22,257 nt of DNA from Sulfurovum sp. GTDB lineage: Bacteria; Campylobacterota; Campylobacteria; Campylobacterales; Sulfurovaceae. Both the position numbers and the translations under genes were made by a program. The stretch covers positions 1-22,257 of the forward strand of contig JALVGO010000251.1 of assembly GCA_027029065.1 (NCBI GenBank). The letters run 5' to 3'. Position 1 is the first letter of the stretch. Every line of letters starts with the position of its first letter. This document shows, piece by piece, positions 14,467-22,257 of the stretch. The notes beneath the pieces are model-generated. The model was not told the origin of the DNA. It saw only the letters and a list, made by a program, of their open reading frames with translations, and did not search any database.

Positions 14467-14492
14467 GATGCCGAATATACGGGGGTTAGAAG

Positions 14493-14870
14493 ATGAAGAT
14501 AAGGGTCTATTATGAGGACACAGACGCAGGCGGAATTGTTTACCACTCACGGTACATCAATTTCTGTGAACGGGCGCGAAGTGAGCACTTTTTTGCTCAG
14601 GGGGTGATGCCCGGCGAGGGGGAGAAAAGCGGATTTGTGGTACGCAATATCACCGCCGAGTTTCTTGCTACAGCTAAACTTGGTGATATACTCGAGGTCA
14701 AAACGGCAATCAAGCATCTTAAAAACTCCTCTGTTGTGCTGCGTCAGGAGGTTTTTAGGGAAAGTACACGTCTTTTTGGCATGGATGTCGTGCTGGTCTA
14801 TGTTGAAGAGGGGAAGCCAAGACGCATTCCCGAACGCTTCAAAACGCTTTTTGAAGGTTTTAGCGCTTAA
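14493..14870 (+). CDS. ybgC: YbgC-type acyl-CoA thioesterase
   Basis: The 125-aa hotdog-fold protein has the family signature VYYEDTDAGGIVYHSRYINFCERAR (5-29), with the catalytic Asp near residue 11 and the VYH-x-x-Y motif. YbgC proteins hydrolyse short- to medium-chain acyl-CoAs or acyl-ACPs and usually sit with tol-pal genes; here they do not. It starts only 26 bases after the element's integrase and has a poor ribosome binding site. Its native promoter is therefore replaced or lost, and it may be read from the element. Its 3' end overlaps the convergent patatin gene by 11 bases. Confidence 0.85.
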   Translation: MKIRVYYEDTDAGGIVYHSRYINFCERARSEHFFAQGVMPGEGEKSGFVVRNITAEFLATAKLGDILEVKTAIKHLKNSSVVLRQEVFRESTRLFGMDVVLVYVEEGKPRRIPERFKTLFEGFSA

Positions 14871-16986
14871 GCCAGTAGATCAGGCTTGGAATATTTTCGA
14901 TACCGAAATAGAGGTAGTTGTTGTCCACCTGGTCACCATGTCTTCTCACATAAGTGACACGGAAGATATCCATGAGATCGATATAGGTGTTGAATCCGTA
15001 AGCATTGTCACGTTCAAAGAACTTCCCTTCCACATTGCCAAAACCGCTTACGCCTCCCCCAAACGTCACAAAGTCGTTATAGTCTGCAAAGGCATTGATA
15101 TCCATACGGAAAATGTCACCTTTGGTATCGTGAAAATTGTATGATGGTTTAAACTCCAGACCATCCAAAATACCCATTTTGTGGTACCAGTAGGCTTCAT
15201 ACGCCAAACTGAGTCCGCCATTGTTCATATCTACAGAGATCTCTGTAGGTACCATACGTACGAAGTTTCTAAACTGCTCATCTCCTTTGTCATGCGGTGC
15301 ATTGACAGGAAGAATATCCCATCCGTGCTTCTCTTTCAAAAATCCCGAACCAAACCATGCCCCCACACTCACACTGGTAGCAATGGTGCTGTACTCCGGA
15401 TAGACTTTGGCACGGGCATTCTCCAGTGTGGTAATACGGTTTACCACATACCGCAGCGGCCGCTTTGCCCAATGGTCTATATCTCTTCTTGCATAGGCAA
15501 GAAACGATTTTTTCCCCACAGGGAGGTAGCGCATATCGAGCTTTGACAAAAATGTTTTGAAGGCATCGGTCGTATAGCGTTTTGCATCAGGCTTTTTCAG
15601 ATCGAATGCATAGTAGATGGCGGCATAGCGGTTATTGTGATCCGGTTTTTCTGTTTTGAACTCAGTTGCTTTGAAGAATTTGTAAGCGGTATATGCCTCT
15701 TTGTTCTTGTCGATACCGAGCTTTTTCATCACAAAGTCCATCGCTTCCGTTTGAGAAAGCGTATCAAGCATTCCCCTCTTTCTCAACTTCTGTGCAAGGT
15801 GATAGATGGCATCGTACACCCCTACATGGTAGTCGTACAGACGGAAATTTTTGTCCAAAAATGCACCGAAATGTTCAAGGAATCCGGCAGTAAGCGGATG
15901 GTAACGAGAGGAGAGAAGCAACTTGCGCTCGGGATGTCCCCGGAAGTAGAGGTTGATCGCCTGATAGAGTTTCATCTGCTGAAAAATTTCGACTGAGTTT
16001 GAAAGCGGCCCGGCACTGGAGCTCAGGAAGCCTACAGGAGGCTCCTCTTTTTCATCTTCTTTTACCGGAGGTTCTTTTCGCATATTGCTTGGATCCATGA
16101 AAATAAAAAGATTGGCTTTGGGGTTAAGCTCTGTGGCAAGCTGCAGCGGTATATTGTCATAGGCTCCACCGTCGATGAAGTAGTTTTTGCGTACTTTGCC
16201 TTTGTAGGCATACTCGAGTCTGATCTGCTGAAACGCTCCCGGAAAAGCGGAGGAGGCAAACAGCACATTGGTGATCTTGGTATAATCTTTTTCAATCCCG
16301 GGAATAGAGATATAGAAGTTTGTACTCTCATCGGGCATTGCTTTGTTTCGGATAACAACCTTACCGTTTTCAATACCAAACGTAAATGGTACGGAAAAGT
16401 TCTGATTTTTAATTTTAATGCCCTGAAACTCTTCAATGATGGGTGTTACCTTTGTCACGGCAAAGCCCATGGGTACCTCGCACCCCTCCTCAAATACCGG
16501 TTTAGCAAGATGATCCATAATTTGTGCCGCTTTGTGGCGCAGTTCTTTTCGTGAGAAGAGTGTACTTTTGTTGGTTGTGCTTTTACCCTTGATGACAAGA
16601 TCCTCAATACCGAGATTGACCCATGTTTCATAAAAAAGGTTATCCTCTACCCTGTTCTGGTAGGGAATGCTGTCTTTTTGGCACCAGTACATCGCTGTAA
16701 GCAATGCATTGATAGAACCGGCAGAGGCACCGGTAACAGAACGCAACTCGGGTTTAAGCTTCGTATTGTTTGCCTTGATCTTGTGCAGCGCACGTATGGT
16801 TGCCCAGTTGTATCCTGCCTCGTACGCCCCCAGACTCACACCGCCGCTGATGACCATAGAGAAGTCAACAGGAGTAACTTCACTGCTGTTGTTCTCCGCC
16901 TTTTCAGCAGCATTGAGCATCCCCAAAAAGAGTACCACACTCCAGACAAACAGTACACCGCTTCGCCACAATGGATTATGTGCCAT
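14860..16986 (-). CDS. Patatin-like phospholipase with probable outer-membrane C-terminal domain
   Basis: The 708-aa protein has an N-terminal signal peptide (hydrophobic 10-26). The patatin domain (about 42-300) shows the oxyanion loop GGVSLGAYEAG (48-58), the nucleophile G-A-S-A-G with Ser88 and the dyad Asp272 in DGGAYDN. The C-terminal 200 or so residues show alternating hydrophobic and aromatic strands ending in LIYWLKR. This looks like an outer-membrane beta-barrel, so the lipase may be anchored or surface-exposed, in the general style of PlpD-type proteins. Patatin-like enzymes cleave acyl chains from phospholipids. It is the last gene of a minus-strand operon, 14 bases after the phosphoesterase. 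Confidence 0.85.
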   Translation of the reverse strand: MAHNPLWRSGVLFVWSVVLFLGMLNAAEKAENNSSEVTPVDFSMVISGGVSLGAYEAGYNWATIRALHKIKANNTKLKPELRSVTGASAGSINALLTAMYWCQKDSIPYQNRVEDNLFYETWVNLGIEDLVIKGKSTTNKSTLFSRKELRHKAAQIMDHLAKPVFEEGCEVPMGFAVTKVTPIIEEFQGIKIKNQNFSVPFTFGIENGKVVIRNKAMPDESTNFYISIPGIEKDYTKITNVLFASSAFPGAFQQIRLEYAYKGKVRKNYFIDGGAYDNIPLQLATELNPKANLFIFMDPSNMRKEPPVKEDEKEEPPVGFLSSSAGPLSNSVEIFQQMKLYQAINLYFRGHPERKLLLSSRYHPLTAGFLEHFGAFLDKNFRLYDYHVGVYDAIYHLAQKLRKRGMLDTLSQTEAMDFVMKKLGIDKNKEAYTAYKFFKATEFKTEKPDHNNRYAAIYYAFDLKKPDAKRYTTDAFKTFLSKLDMRYLPVGKKSFLAYARRDIDHWAKRPLRYVVNRITTLENARAKVYPEYSTIATSVSVGAWFGSGFLKEKHGWDILPVNAPHDKGDEQFRNFVRMVPTEISVDMNNGGLSLAYEAYWYHKMGILDGLEFKPSYNFHDTKGDIFRMDINAFADYNDFVTFGGGVSGFGNVEGKFFERDNAYGFNTYIDLMDIFRVTYVRRHGDQVDNNYLYFGIENIPSLIYWLKR

Positions 16987-17000
16987 CTTTCATCCTTATC

Positions 17001-17885
17001 CTATGTTTCAAACGTATATTCGTTACCGTTCCAAAAGAGCTTTTTGGCTTCAAGCTGCTGATTTTCAACACGGTAAACCCATGCCCCTTCATGTCCCTCC
17101 ATCGTTGCACTCCCGGCACAAAAAAGCGGTATTTCAGTCTCCGGTATATCCACCCGGTAGGTTTTATGCACATGCCCAAAAAGGATGGCACCTTTCTCAA
17201 TGGTTTTACAGGCAGCAAGCAGATCATCTGCATTATGCAGCCCATGCAGCTTTCTGTCTGGCTGTCCATTGGCGAGGCGGGGTGCATAGTGGGTGATAAC
17301 AAAGAGGAAACGCCCCTTCACACGCTCATCCTGCAGCATGTGTCTAAATGCTTCAAGCTGAATGGTAGGGATATGCCCATCAGAGCGCCACGGCCAGGGA
17401 TTTGGCTTGGCACTGTTAAGTGCAATGACCGCAACATCATCACCTATGAGCCGAATAAGAGGAAAGTGTCCTCCACGGCAGTATTCTGGAAGATCGTTTT
17501 GCAGTACAGAGCAAAAGTGTGCAGCAAAACGGTAGTGGCTGTTACCCTCGTGCACATAAATATCATGGTTTCCCGGCACGGTAAGGTAACACTGCGGAGG
17601 GTCCATCAGCGGTGCCATCAGCTCCCGTGCCAGTTCAAGTTCATGCTCAAGCCCCAGTGCGGTATAGTCTCCGGTATTGATGACAATATCGATGTCGTTC
17701 TCCTCTTTAAAGCGCACCATAGCACGCATCTTCTCTTCAGCATCATCAAAATACTTCGCTCTGCCCCGCAAAAGGTTGACCGCACCTATGCCGCGTTTGC
17801 TAAACCACTTTTTCCAGCCCATGTGCCGTACCATGGCACTGACATGGATATCACTGAAATGCAGAATACGTATCGGTTTGCCCAT
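17001..17885 (-). CDS. Calcineurin-like metallophosphoesterase
   Basis: The 294-aa cytoplasmic enzyme carries the metal-binding motifs in order: D12-x-H14 (FSDIH), GD (72-73, TGDYT), GNHD (105-108), H199 (ITHYAP) and GHVH (237-240). This is the complete set for a two-metal phosphoesterase. The substrate is unknown; relatives include cyclic-nucleotide and lipid A precursor hydrolases, and the neighbouring lipid genes hint at a phospholipid-related substrate. The start ATG overlaps the lipoprotein gene stop by one base (TAATG), so the two are coupled. Confidence 0.85.
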   Translation of the reverse strand: MGKPIRILHFSDIHVSAMVRHMGWKKWFSKRGIGAVNLLRGRAKYFDDAEEKMRAMVRFKEENDIDIVINTGDYTALGLEHELELARELMAPLMDPPQCYLTVPGNHDIYVHEGNSHYRFAAHFCSVLQNDLPEYCRGGHFPLIRLIGDDVAVIALNSAKPNPWPWRSDGHIPTIQLEAFRHMLQDERVKGRFLFVITHYAPRLANGQPDRKLHGLHNADDLLAACKTIEKGAILFGHVHKTYRVDIPETEIPLFCAGSATMEGHEGAWVYRVENQQLEAKKLFWNGNEYTFET

Positions 17886-18400
17886 TAAATATCTTTAAGC
17901 ATTTTTTTGATCGCGTATGTCAGTCTCTTCTTCTTTTGTGCATCTGGCAGAGACTTGAATTCCCCTTCGGCAGTAGAAAGACGCAGGATGGCACCGCTTT
18001 GTGCATCGACAAGCATCAGCAGCATCGCAGCTTCCGGTCTCTTTTTCACGATCATCTTTCCTTCATTATTAAGCTCCTGCATCACAGCACTGCTCTCTTT
18101 TCCTCCAAGGTAGGCAACATAGAAATCCGGGTGTTTTGCTACCGGCTTTTTCCCTTTTTTCTGAAGCTCATCGTTAATGATCTGCTCGATCATCTCCGCA
18201 ATCTTTCCATCAGCCTCTTTCAGTTTACCTTTGCTGTCCTCTTCTACCACACCGCTTCCGTCAAGAAACTGGTAGGTTTTATAGCCTTTCATATTGGCTT
18301 TTTCACTGGTCACACTCTCAACTTTGATGTCACTGGTAGAGACACATCCTGTCATTGTGATCATTGCCGCAATTGCCAAACCTGTCACTGTTTTCTTCAT
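17885..18400 (-). CDS. DUF4136-like lipoprotein
   Basis: The 171-aa protein has a lipoprotein signal peptide (residues 1-19; lipobox M-T-G-C, Cys19). The mature part shows the DUF4136 pattern: YKTYQFLDGSG (40-50), a charged helix GKIAEMIEQIINDELQKKG, and then DFYVAYLGGKES (107-118). These are periplasmic lipoproteins of unknown function. AAGGA precedes the start. It lies 25 bases downstream of the DUF3047-like gene and one base overlaps the phosphoesterase, so it is one operon. Confidence 0.8.
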   Translation of the reverse strand: MKKTVTGLAIAAMITMTGCVSTSDIKVESVTSEKANMKGYKTYQFLDGSGVVEEDSKGKLKEADGKIAEMIEQIINDELQKKGKKPVAKHPDFYVAYLGGKESSAVMQELNNEGKMIVKKRPEAAMLLMLVDAQSGAILRLSTAEGEFKSLPDAQKKKRLTYAIKKMLKDI

Positions 18401-18425
18401 ACTATTTTCCTTTTGTTGTAGTATA

Positions 18426-19094
18426 TCATCGACCGTAGATGGTAATCTTTTTCACGAAGGCTTTTGCCCCGCCGGTTGTATCTTTCGTATTCATCTGAAA
18501 ACCGAGTGCCACAAGCGGCGGCAGTGGTTTTTCAAACTCTTTTTGGAATTTGCCTGCAATATCAAAACGGGTTACGGTTACCCCTTTTTTGTTTGCAATA
18601 CAGTAGTAGCGTCCGGAACGTTTGTAGAGTTTTCCAAGATAGCGCTTGCCCGGCTGCTCTTTTTCACCGATGAACGGACCGAAAAAATAGGGTGCTTTCT
18701 GAACGAACGGCACACCGCTTGAAAACTTTTCGGTACCCAGCGCAATCAGAGCACCGATAGCCAAACGGTTGTTCCCACCACTCCAGTCAGCACCGGAAGG
18801 GAAGCGCTCTACACCCCACTCTATAGTTGCCAACACAGCACCAGACAGCGGTTTTTTAAAACGGACACCAAAGAGTGCCGTCTGCTTTTTGTCTGTCTCT
18901 ATCACTAGCCCTTTTACCGGTTCAAAATGCATATTGAATTTTCTGGTATCAAGCAGCATCTCAAACCCTTTCTGCTTCAATACCTTCTGTGGATCACCTG
19001 CCATTTTGGTAAAATCGATACTGTACAGTACACGATCTCCCCCAAACAGCAGGGTTGCAGCCAATATCCCCATAGTCAATACTTGCTTCATCAT
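18426..19094 (-). CDS. Exported DUF3047-like protein
   Basis: The protein (222 aa from this start) begins MMKQVLTMGILAATLLFGG, a signal peptide. The rest is a beta-rich lectin-like domain: DRVLYSIDFTKM, then IEWGVERFPSGADWSGG in the middle, and ALGFQMNTKDTTGGAKAFVKKITIYGR at the end. The closing pattern, a 'tDtd-T' loop then a strand, is characteristic of DUF3047. The start is set at 19094 rather than 19106 because AGGAG overlaps the upstream ATG and lies four bases from this one; ATG at 19091 is also possible. It is the first gene of a four-gene minus-strand operon. Function is unknown. Confidence 0.7.
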   Translation of the reverse strand: MMKQVLTMGILAATLLFGGDRVLYSIDFTKMAGDPQKVLKQKGFEMLLDTRKFNMHFEPVKGLVIETDKKQTALFGVRFKKPLSGAVLATIEWGVERFPSGADWSGGNNRLAIGALIALGTEKFSSGVPFVQKAPYFFGPFIGEKEQPGKRYLGKLYKRSGRYYCIANKKGVTVTRFDIAGKFQKEFEKPLPPLVALGFQMNTKDTTGGAKAFVKKITIYGR

Positions 19095-19161
19095 ACTTCT
19101 CCTCATAAGCGATTTTAACCAATCCTCTCTTCATCTGTTATGAATACTAATCATTTTTTAG

Positions 19162-19167
19162 TATAAT
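19162..19167 (+). promoter_or_regulatory. -10 element upstream of the ClsC-like gene
   Basis: TATAAT at 19162-19167 follows a T-run (TTTTTTAG), the usual form of epsilonproteobacterial sigma-70 promoters, which often lack a clear -35. A strong ribosome binding site, GGGGAGGG (about 19183-19190), precedes the ATG at 19195. Confidence 0.6.
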
Positions 19168-19194
19168 TGGACAATATTAGAAGGGGAGGGACAG

Positions 19195-20799
19195 ATGCAT
19201 CAAATACCATTGCGTGTCGCTTTTCTCAGTGCGGGACTGTTGTTTCTCACATCTGGATGTACGACCCAAAACCCAGCCTCACCCCTGATAGAAAAACGGT
19301 ATGAACGTACTCTTGTCAATCCACACTCTCCCCTGCTAAACGCACTGCAAAAAACAGATAAGCCCATCAAAAACCGTTCCGCTTTCTATCCGCTTCCACA
19401 ACCGGATGATGCCTTTGCAGCCAGACTCTTTCTCATAGACCATGCCAAAACCAGTCTGGATGTACAATACTACATTTATGAAGATGATCTGACAGGCAAA
19501 GTATTCTCTGCCCATTTGATGAAAGCTGCCCAAAGAGGGGTTAAAGTGCGCATCCTGCTTGATGATCTCAGTACTGCTGGTAAAGACCATGCACTCGCTC
19601 TTCTTACATACCATCCCAATATCGAACTCAAACTCTTCAACCCCAACCATCTGAGAAGATCGTTCCGAAATCTTGCACTACTTTTCGATGTCAACACCCT
19701 TGGCAAGCGAATGCACAACAAGCTACTTATGGTCGATGGAGTCAGTGCCATTGTCGGCGGTCGCAATATCGGTGATGTCTATTTTGCACCGACAACAGAA
19801 ACTATCTTTGTTGATTTCGATATGCTTGTAACAGGCAGCATTCTGCCTCAGCTTCGCAAGGAGTTCGATATCTATTGGAACAGCGAAGCGTCCGTATCAT
19901 CACACCAATTGCTAAGCTATAACCCAAAAAAGATTGCAGCACTCTATCAGGAAAATATCGGACTCCTTTCCAAAGCACTTGAGATATTTGACAAAAGCAA
20001 AACAGGCAATTTCTTTACCCAGGCACCTTTTATGCAAAAACTCCGCCAGCATAGACTCACACTTTATATTGCAGACAAAACATCACTCTACTATGACGAT
20101 CCCAAAAAAGTAGTCTCACCTGAGAGTGCAGTACAATATCACATCACACCACAGATACGCAAGGACCTGACCGATGTCAAAAAAGAGGTACTGCTTATCT
20201 CCCCCTACTTCATTCCAAGTGAAGAGATGATGCAGCAACTGCAAGAGCTGCGACAACACCATGTCAAAGTGACAGTCATTACCAACTCTCTGGCATCCAC
20301 CGATGTTTTTGCCGTTTATGGCGGCTACAGAAATACGATCAAGAGACTGCTTGATATGGGTGTCATACTCTATGAACTCAAACCGGATGCTGTGGGCTAT
20401 CTACACAAACAAAAACGGCGCAAGCAGGCAATAAGGACATCCCTTCATACAAAGATGATTGTCATTGACAGTGATCGCCTAATCATCGGTTCTGCCAACC
20501 TCGATCCAAGATCAGACAAACTCAATACAGAGATCATGATGATGATCACTTCACATAAACTCGCATCCGAGGCAAAAGAGAGTATTGAGACACTAATAGA
20601 AAAGCAGATACTCTACAGGGTAAGCTGGGGAAAACTGCCCAAAGACCCAAAGAACAGATGGCATCAGCCTACAGGTCCCATATGGATAAGTACCGAGAAT
20701 GGTAAAGAAAAACGCTACTTCTATCCGCCCAACGCAGGCTTTTTCAAAAGTATCGGTGCAGACTTTATTTCACTGCTTCCTGTGAAAGGGTATTTGTAG
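19195..20799 (+). CDS. Phospholipase-D-family lipoprotein, ClsC/cardiolipin-synthase-like
   Basis: The 534-aa protein has a lipoprotein signal (lipobox L-T-S-G-C, Cys22). Two HKD motifs are visible: HNKLLMVDG starting at His174 (with GGRNIGD after) and HTKMIVIDS starting at His418 (with GSANLDPRS after), the two half-sites of a PLD active centre. Length and spacing resemble E. coli ClsC (YmdC), which makes cardiolipin from two phospholipids, though that protein is not a classical lipoprotein. A phospholipase or other phosphatidyl-transferase is possible. The gene is monocistronic, divergent from the DUF3047-like operon. Confidence 0.85.
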   Translation: MHQIPLRVAFLSAGLLFLTSGCTTQNPASPLIEKRYERTLVNPHSPLLNALQKTDKPIKNRSAFYPLPQPDDAFAARLFLIDHAKTSLDVQYYIYEDDLTGKVFSAHLMKAAQRGVKVRILLDDLSTAGKDHALALLTYHPNIELKLFNPNHLRRSFRNLALLFDVNTLGKRMHNKLLMVDGVSAIVGGRNIGDVYFAPTTETIFVDFDMLVTGSILPQLRKEFDIYWNSEASVSSHQLLSYNPKKIAALYQENIGLLSKALEIFDKSKTGNFFTQAPFMQKLRQHRLTLYIADKTSLYYDDPKKVVSPESAVQYHITPQIRKDLTDVKKEVLLISPYFIPSEEMMQQLQELRQHHVKVTVITNSLASTDVFAVYGGYRNTIKRLLDMGVILYELKPDAVGYLHKQKRRKQAIRTSLHTKMIVIDSDRLIIGSANLDPRSDKLNTEIMMMITSHKLASEAKESIETLIEKQILYRVSWGKLPKDPKNRWHQPTGPIWISTENGKEKRYFYPPNAGFFKSIGADFISLLPVKGYL

Positions 20800-20838
20800 T
20801 CATTGGTTTTTGATTGTAAGTAAGGAGTGAAGGAGTGT

Positions 20839-20857
20839 TCCGCCCTTGTCGGGCGGA
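20839..20857. other. GC-rich hairpin between convergent ClsC-like and acnB genes
   Basis: TCCGCCC (20839-20845) and GGGCGGA (20851-20857) form a 7-bp stem with a five-base loop in the 76-base gap between the two convergent stops. No T-run follows on either strand, so it is not a standard intrinsic terminator. It may protect 3' ends or act in both directions. Confidence 0.5.
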
Positions 20858-20875
20858 GAGAAGCAAAAGCAACGG

Positions 20876-22257
20876 TTATCCAACCATCGCTTCGAGTGCC
20901 TCTTTTGATACCTGATTGAAGTTGAGGTATTTATAGACACTGTCTCTGTTCTCAGGTGTGATCTTCTTGTTAACGATCTCAAGGTACTCCTCTTTTGTCG
21001 GAAGGCGTCCAAGGAGTGCTGCAACCGCTGCAACCTCTGCAGAACCAAGATAGACCTGTGCACCTTTACCAAGACGGTTGTCGAAGTTTCTTGTAGAGGT
21101 TGAGAACACGATCGCATTATCAGCCACACGCGCCTGGTTACCCATACAGAGTGAACATCCGGGGATCTCTGTTCTCGCACCTGCTGCACCAAAGATCGCG
21201 TAGTAGCCCTCTTCGATCAGCTCTTTCTCATCCATCTTGGTTGGCGGTACAACCCAAGTTCTTGCTTTTACAGCACCTTCACCTCTGAGTACCTCACCAA
21301 GTGCTCTAAAGAGACCGATGTTAGTCATACATGAACCGACAAAGACTTCATCGATCTTCTCAGTCGGACGGTTTGGATCGGCAAGGATCTCAGAGAGTGT
21401 CGCAACATCATCCGGATCGTTCGGACATGCGAGAATAGGCTCCGTGATCTCATTGAGGTCGATCTCGATGACCGCAGCATACTCAGCATCTTCGTCACGC
21501 TCAAGAAGCTCAGGGTTTTTGATCCACTCTCTCATCTTGTCTGCACGTCTTTGGAGTGTCTCTTTGTCTTCATACCCCTGCTCGATAAGCTCTTCGATCA
21601 GTACAATGTTGGACTCGAGGTACTCGATGATAGGCTCTTTGTCAAGCTTGACCGTACATGCAGCCGCTGAACGCTCTGCAGATGCATCGGAAAGCTCGAA
21701 TGCCTGCTCACACTTAAGTGTTTCAAGCCCTTCGATCTCAAGGATACGTCCGGCAAAGATATTTTTCTTGCCTTTTTTCTCAACTGTAAGCAGACCGTCT
21801 TTGATCGCCTGATACGGAATAGCATTGACAAGGTCACGGAGGGTGATACCAGGCTGCATCTCCCCTTTGAACTTGACCAGAACAGACTCCGGCATCGTCA
21901 GAGGCATCATACCTGTAACCGCTGCGAACGCTACCAGTCCTGAACCTGCAGGGAAGCTGATACCGATAGGGAAACGTGTATGGCTGTCCCCTCCGGTACC
22001 TACTGTGTCAGGCAGACACATACGGTTCAACCAGCTGTGGATAACACCGTCACCCGGTCTGAGGATAAACCCTTTTCTCTCTGTCCAGAATTTTGGCAGT
22101 GTGTGCTGCAGTTCAATATCTGCCGGCTTTGGATAGGCCGCTGTGTGACAGAATGACTGAAGTACAAAGTCTGCACCGAAGCTCAGTGCCGCAAGCTCTT
22201 TGATCTCATCTCTGGTCATTGGCCCTGTGGTATCTTGAGAACCAACCGTTGTACAGA
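20876..22257 (-). CDS. acnB: Aconitate hydratase B, C-terminal half (partial, runs off right edge)
   Basis: The visible 460 residues are the C-terminal part of AcnB. From the edge they read [17 protein letters not shown], followed by [12 protein letters not shown] and the very conserved [21 protein letters not shown]. The iron-sulfur cluster cysteines are present in VGSCMTNIG and [11 protein letters not shown]. The enzyme converts citrate to isocitrate through cis-aconitate in the TCA or reductive TCA cycle in the cytoplasm. The open frame continues to the window end, so the internal ATG at 22219 is not the start. The gene is core chromosome and shows no disruption. Confidence 0.95.
   Translation of the reverse strand, partial: CTTVGSQDTTGPMTRDEIKELAALSFGADFVLQSFCHTAAYPKPADIELQHTLPKFWTERKGFILRPGDGVIHSWLNRMCLPDTVGTGGDSHTRFPIGISFPAGSGLVAFAAVTGMMPLTMPESVLVKFKGEMQPGITLRDLVNAIPYQAIKDGLLTVEKKGKKNIFAGRILEIEGLETLKCEQAFELSDASAERSAAACTVKLDKEPIIEYLESNIVLIEELIEQGYEDKETLQRRADKMREWIKNPELLERDEDAEYAAVIEIDLNEITEPILACPNDPDDVATLSEILADPNRPTEKIDEVFVGSCMTNIGLFRALGEVLRGEGAVKARTWVVPPTKMDEKELIEEGYYAIFGAAGARTEIPGCSLCMGNQARVADNAIVFSTSTRNFDNRLGKGAQVYLGSAEVAAVAALLGRLPTKEEYLEIVNKKITPENRDSVYKYLNFNQVSKEALEAMVG

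Noticed and set aside
15181..17898. Several long plus-strand open frames opposite the patatin and phosphoesterase genes
   Set aside because: They are antisense shadows: the minus-strand products carry complete catalytic motifs and ribosome binding sites.

Overview
The window looks like a Campylobacterota (epsilonproteobacterial) chromosome of the Sulfurovum/Sulfurimonas kind. This is judged from the AT-rich, lysine-rich accessory proteins, an AcnB-type aconitase and the style of the lipid and lipoprotein genes; no rRNA or other phylogenetic marker is present. It divides into an integrated mobile element (about 123-14466, left end not seen) and ordinary chromosome (about 14493-22257).

The extreme left edge (1 to about 122) appears to be the end of an insertion sequence, with the first 13 codons of its transposase on the minus strand. 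From 155 to 5439 a minus-strand run of five overlapping or closely spaced genes carries cargo: a small acidic protein, a four-helix membrane protein and a tightly coupled three-gene set whose last product (753 aa) has a divergent PIN-nuclease-like N-terminus. I recognise no known system in it, and it is the best candidate here for an undescribed (defence-type) system. To its right, 5504-5551 has the layout of a MOBP/IncP origin of transfer: an imperfect 17-bp inverted repeat, then CATCTTG|C ten bases further on. A TraK-like gene follows (5715-6125). A second minus-strand cargo pair (6127-7620) encodes a HEPN-domain protein with an RxxxxH motif and an HTH protein.

The HTH gene is divergent from a long plus-strand operon (7744-12433). 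A perfect 15-bp inverted repeat in the divergent promoter is a likely operator. The operon encodes a small DNA-binding protein, a phage-type replisome organiser, an unknown 102-aa protein, a TraL-like ParA-family ATPase, then TrbJ, a small membrane protein, a TrbK-like lipoprotein (51 aa, easily overlooked) and TrbL. Most of its genes are joined by ATGA, TAATG or TTGA overlaps. After a terminator hairpin and two 21-bp-spaced repeats come TraJ, an excisionase-like HTH protein and a tyrosine integrase.

The striking point is what is missing. The window has IncP-type oriT accessory proteins (TraJ, TraL, probably TraK) and only the TrbJ-TrbK-TrbL part of the mating apparatus. It has no relaxase, coupling protein or VirB4/VirB11-like ATPase. 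This resembles, in an unrelated transfer family, the helper-dependent logic of SGI1, which carries a few replacement transfer subunits and borrows the rest from a conjugative plasmid. The caveat is that genes beyond the left edge cannot be seen.

The right part is chromosomal: a YbgC-type thioesterase immediately after the integrase; a minus-strand operon of DUF3047-like secreted protein, DUF4136-like lipoprotein, metallophosphoesterase and patatin-like phospholipase with a probable outer-membrane C-terminus; a ClsC-like phospholipase-D-family lipoprotein; and the C-terminal half of aconitase B running off the right edge.
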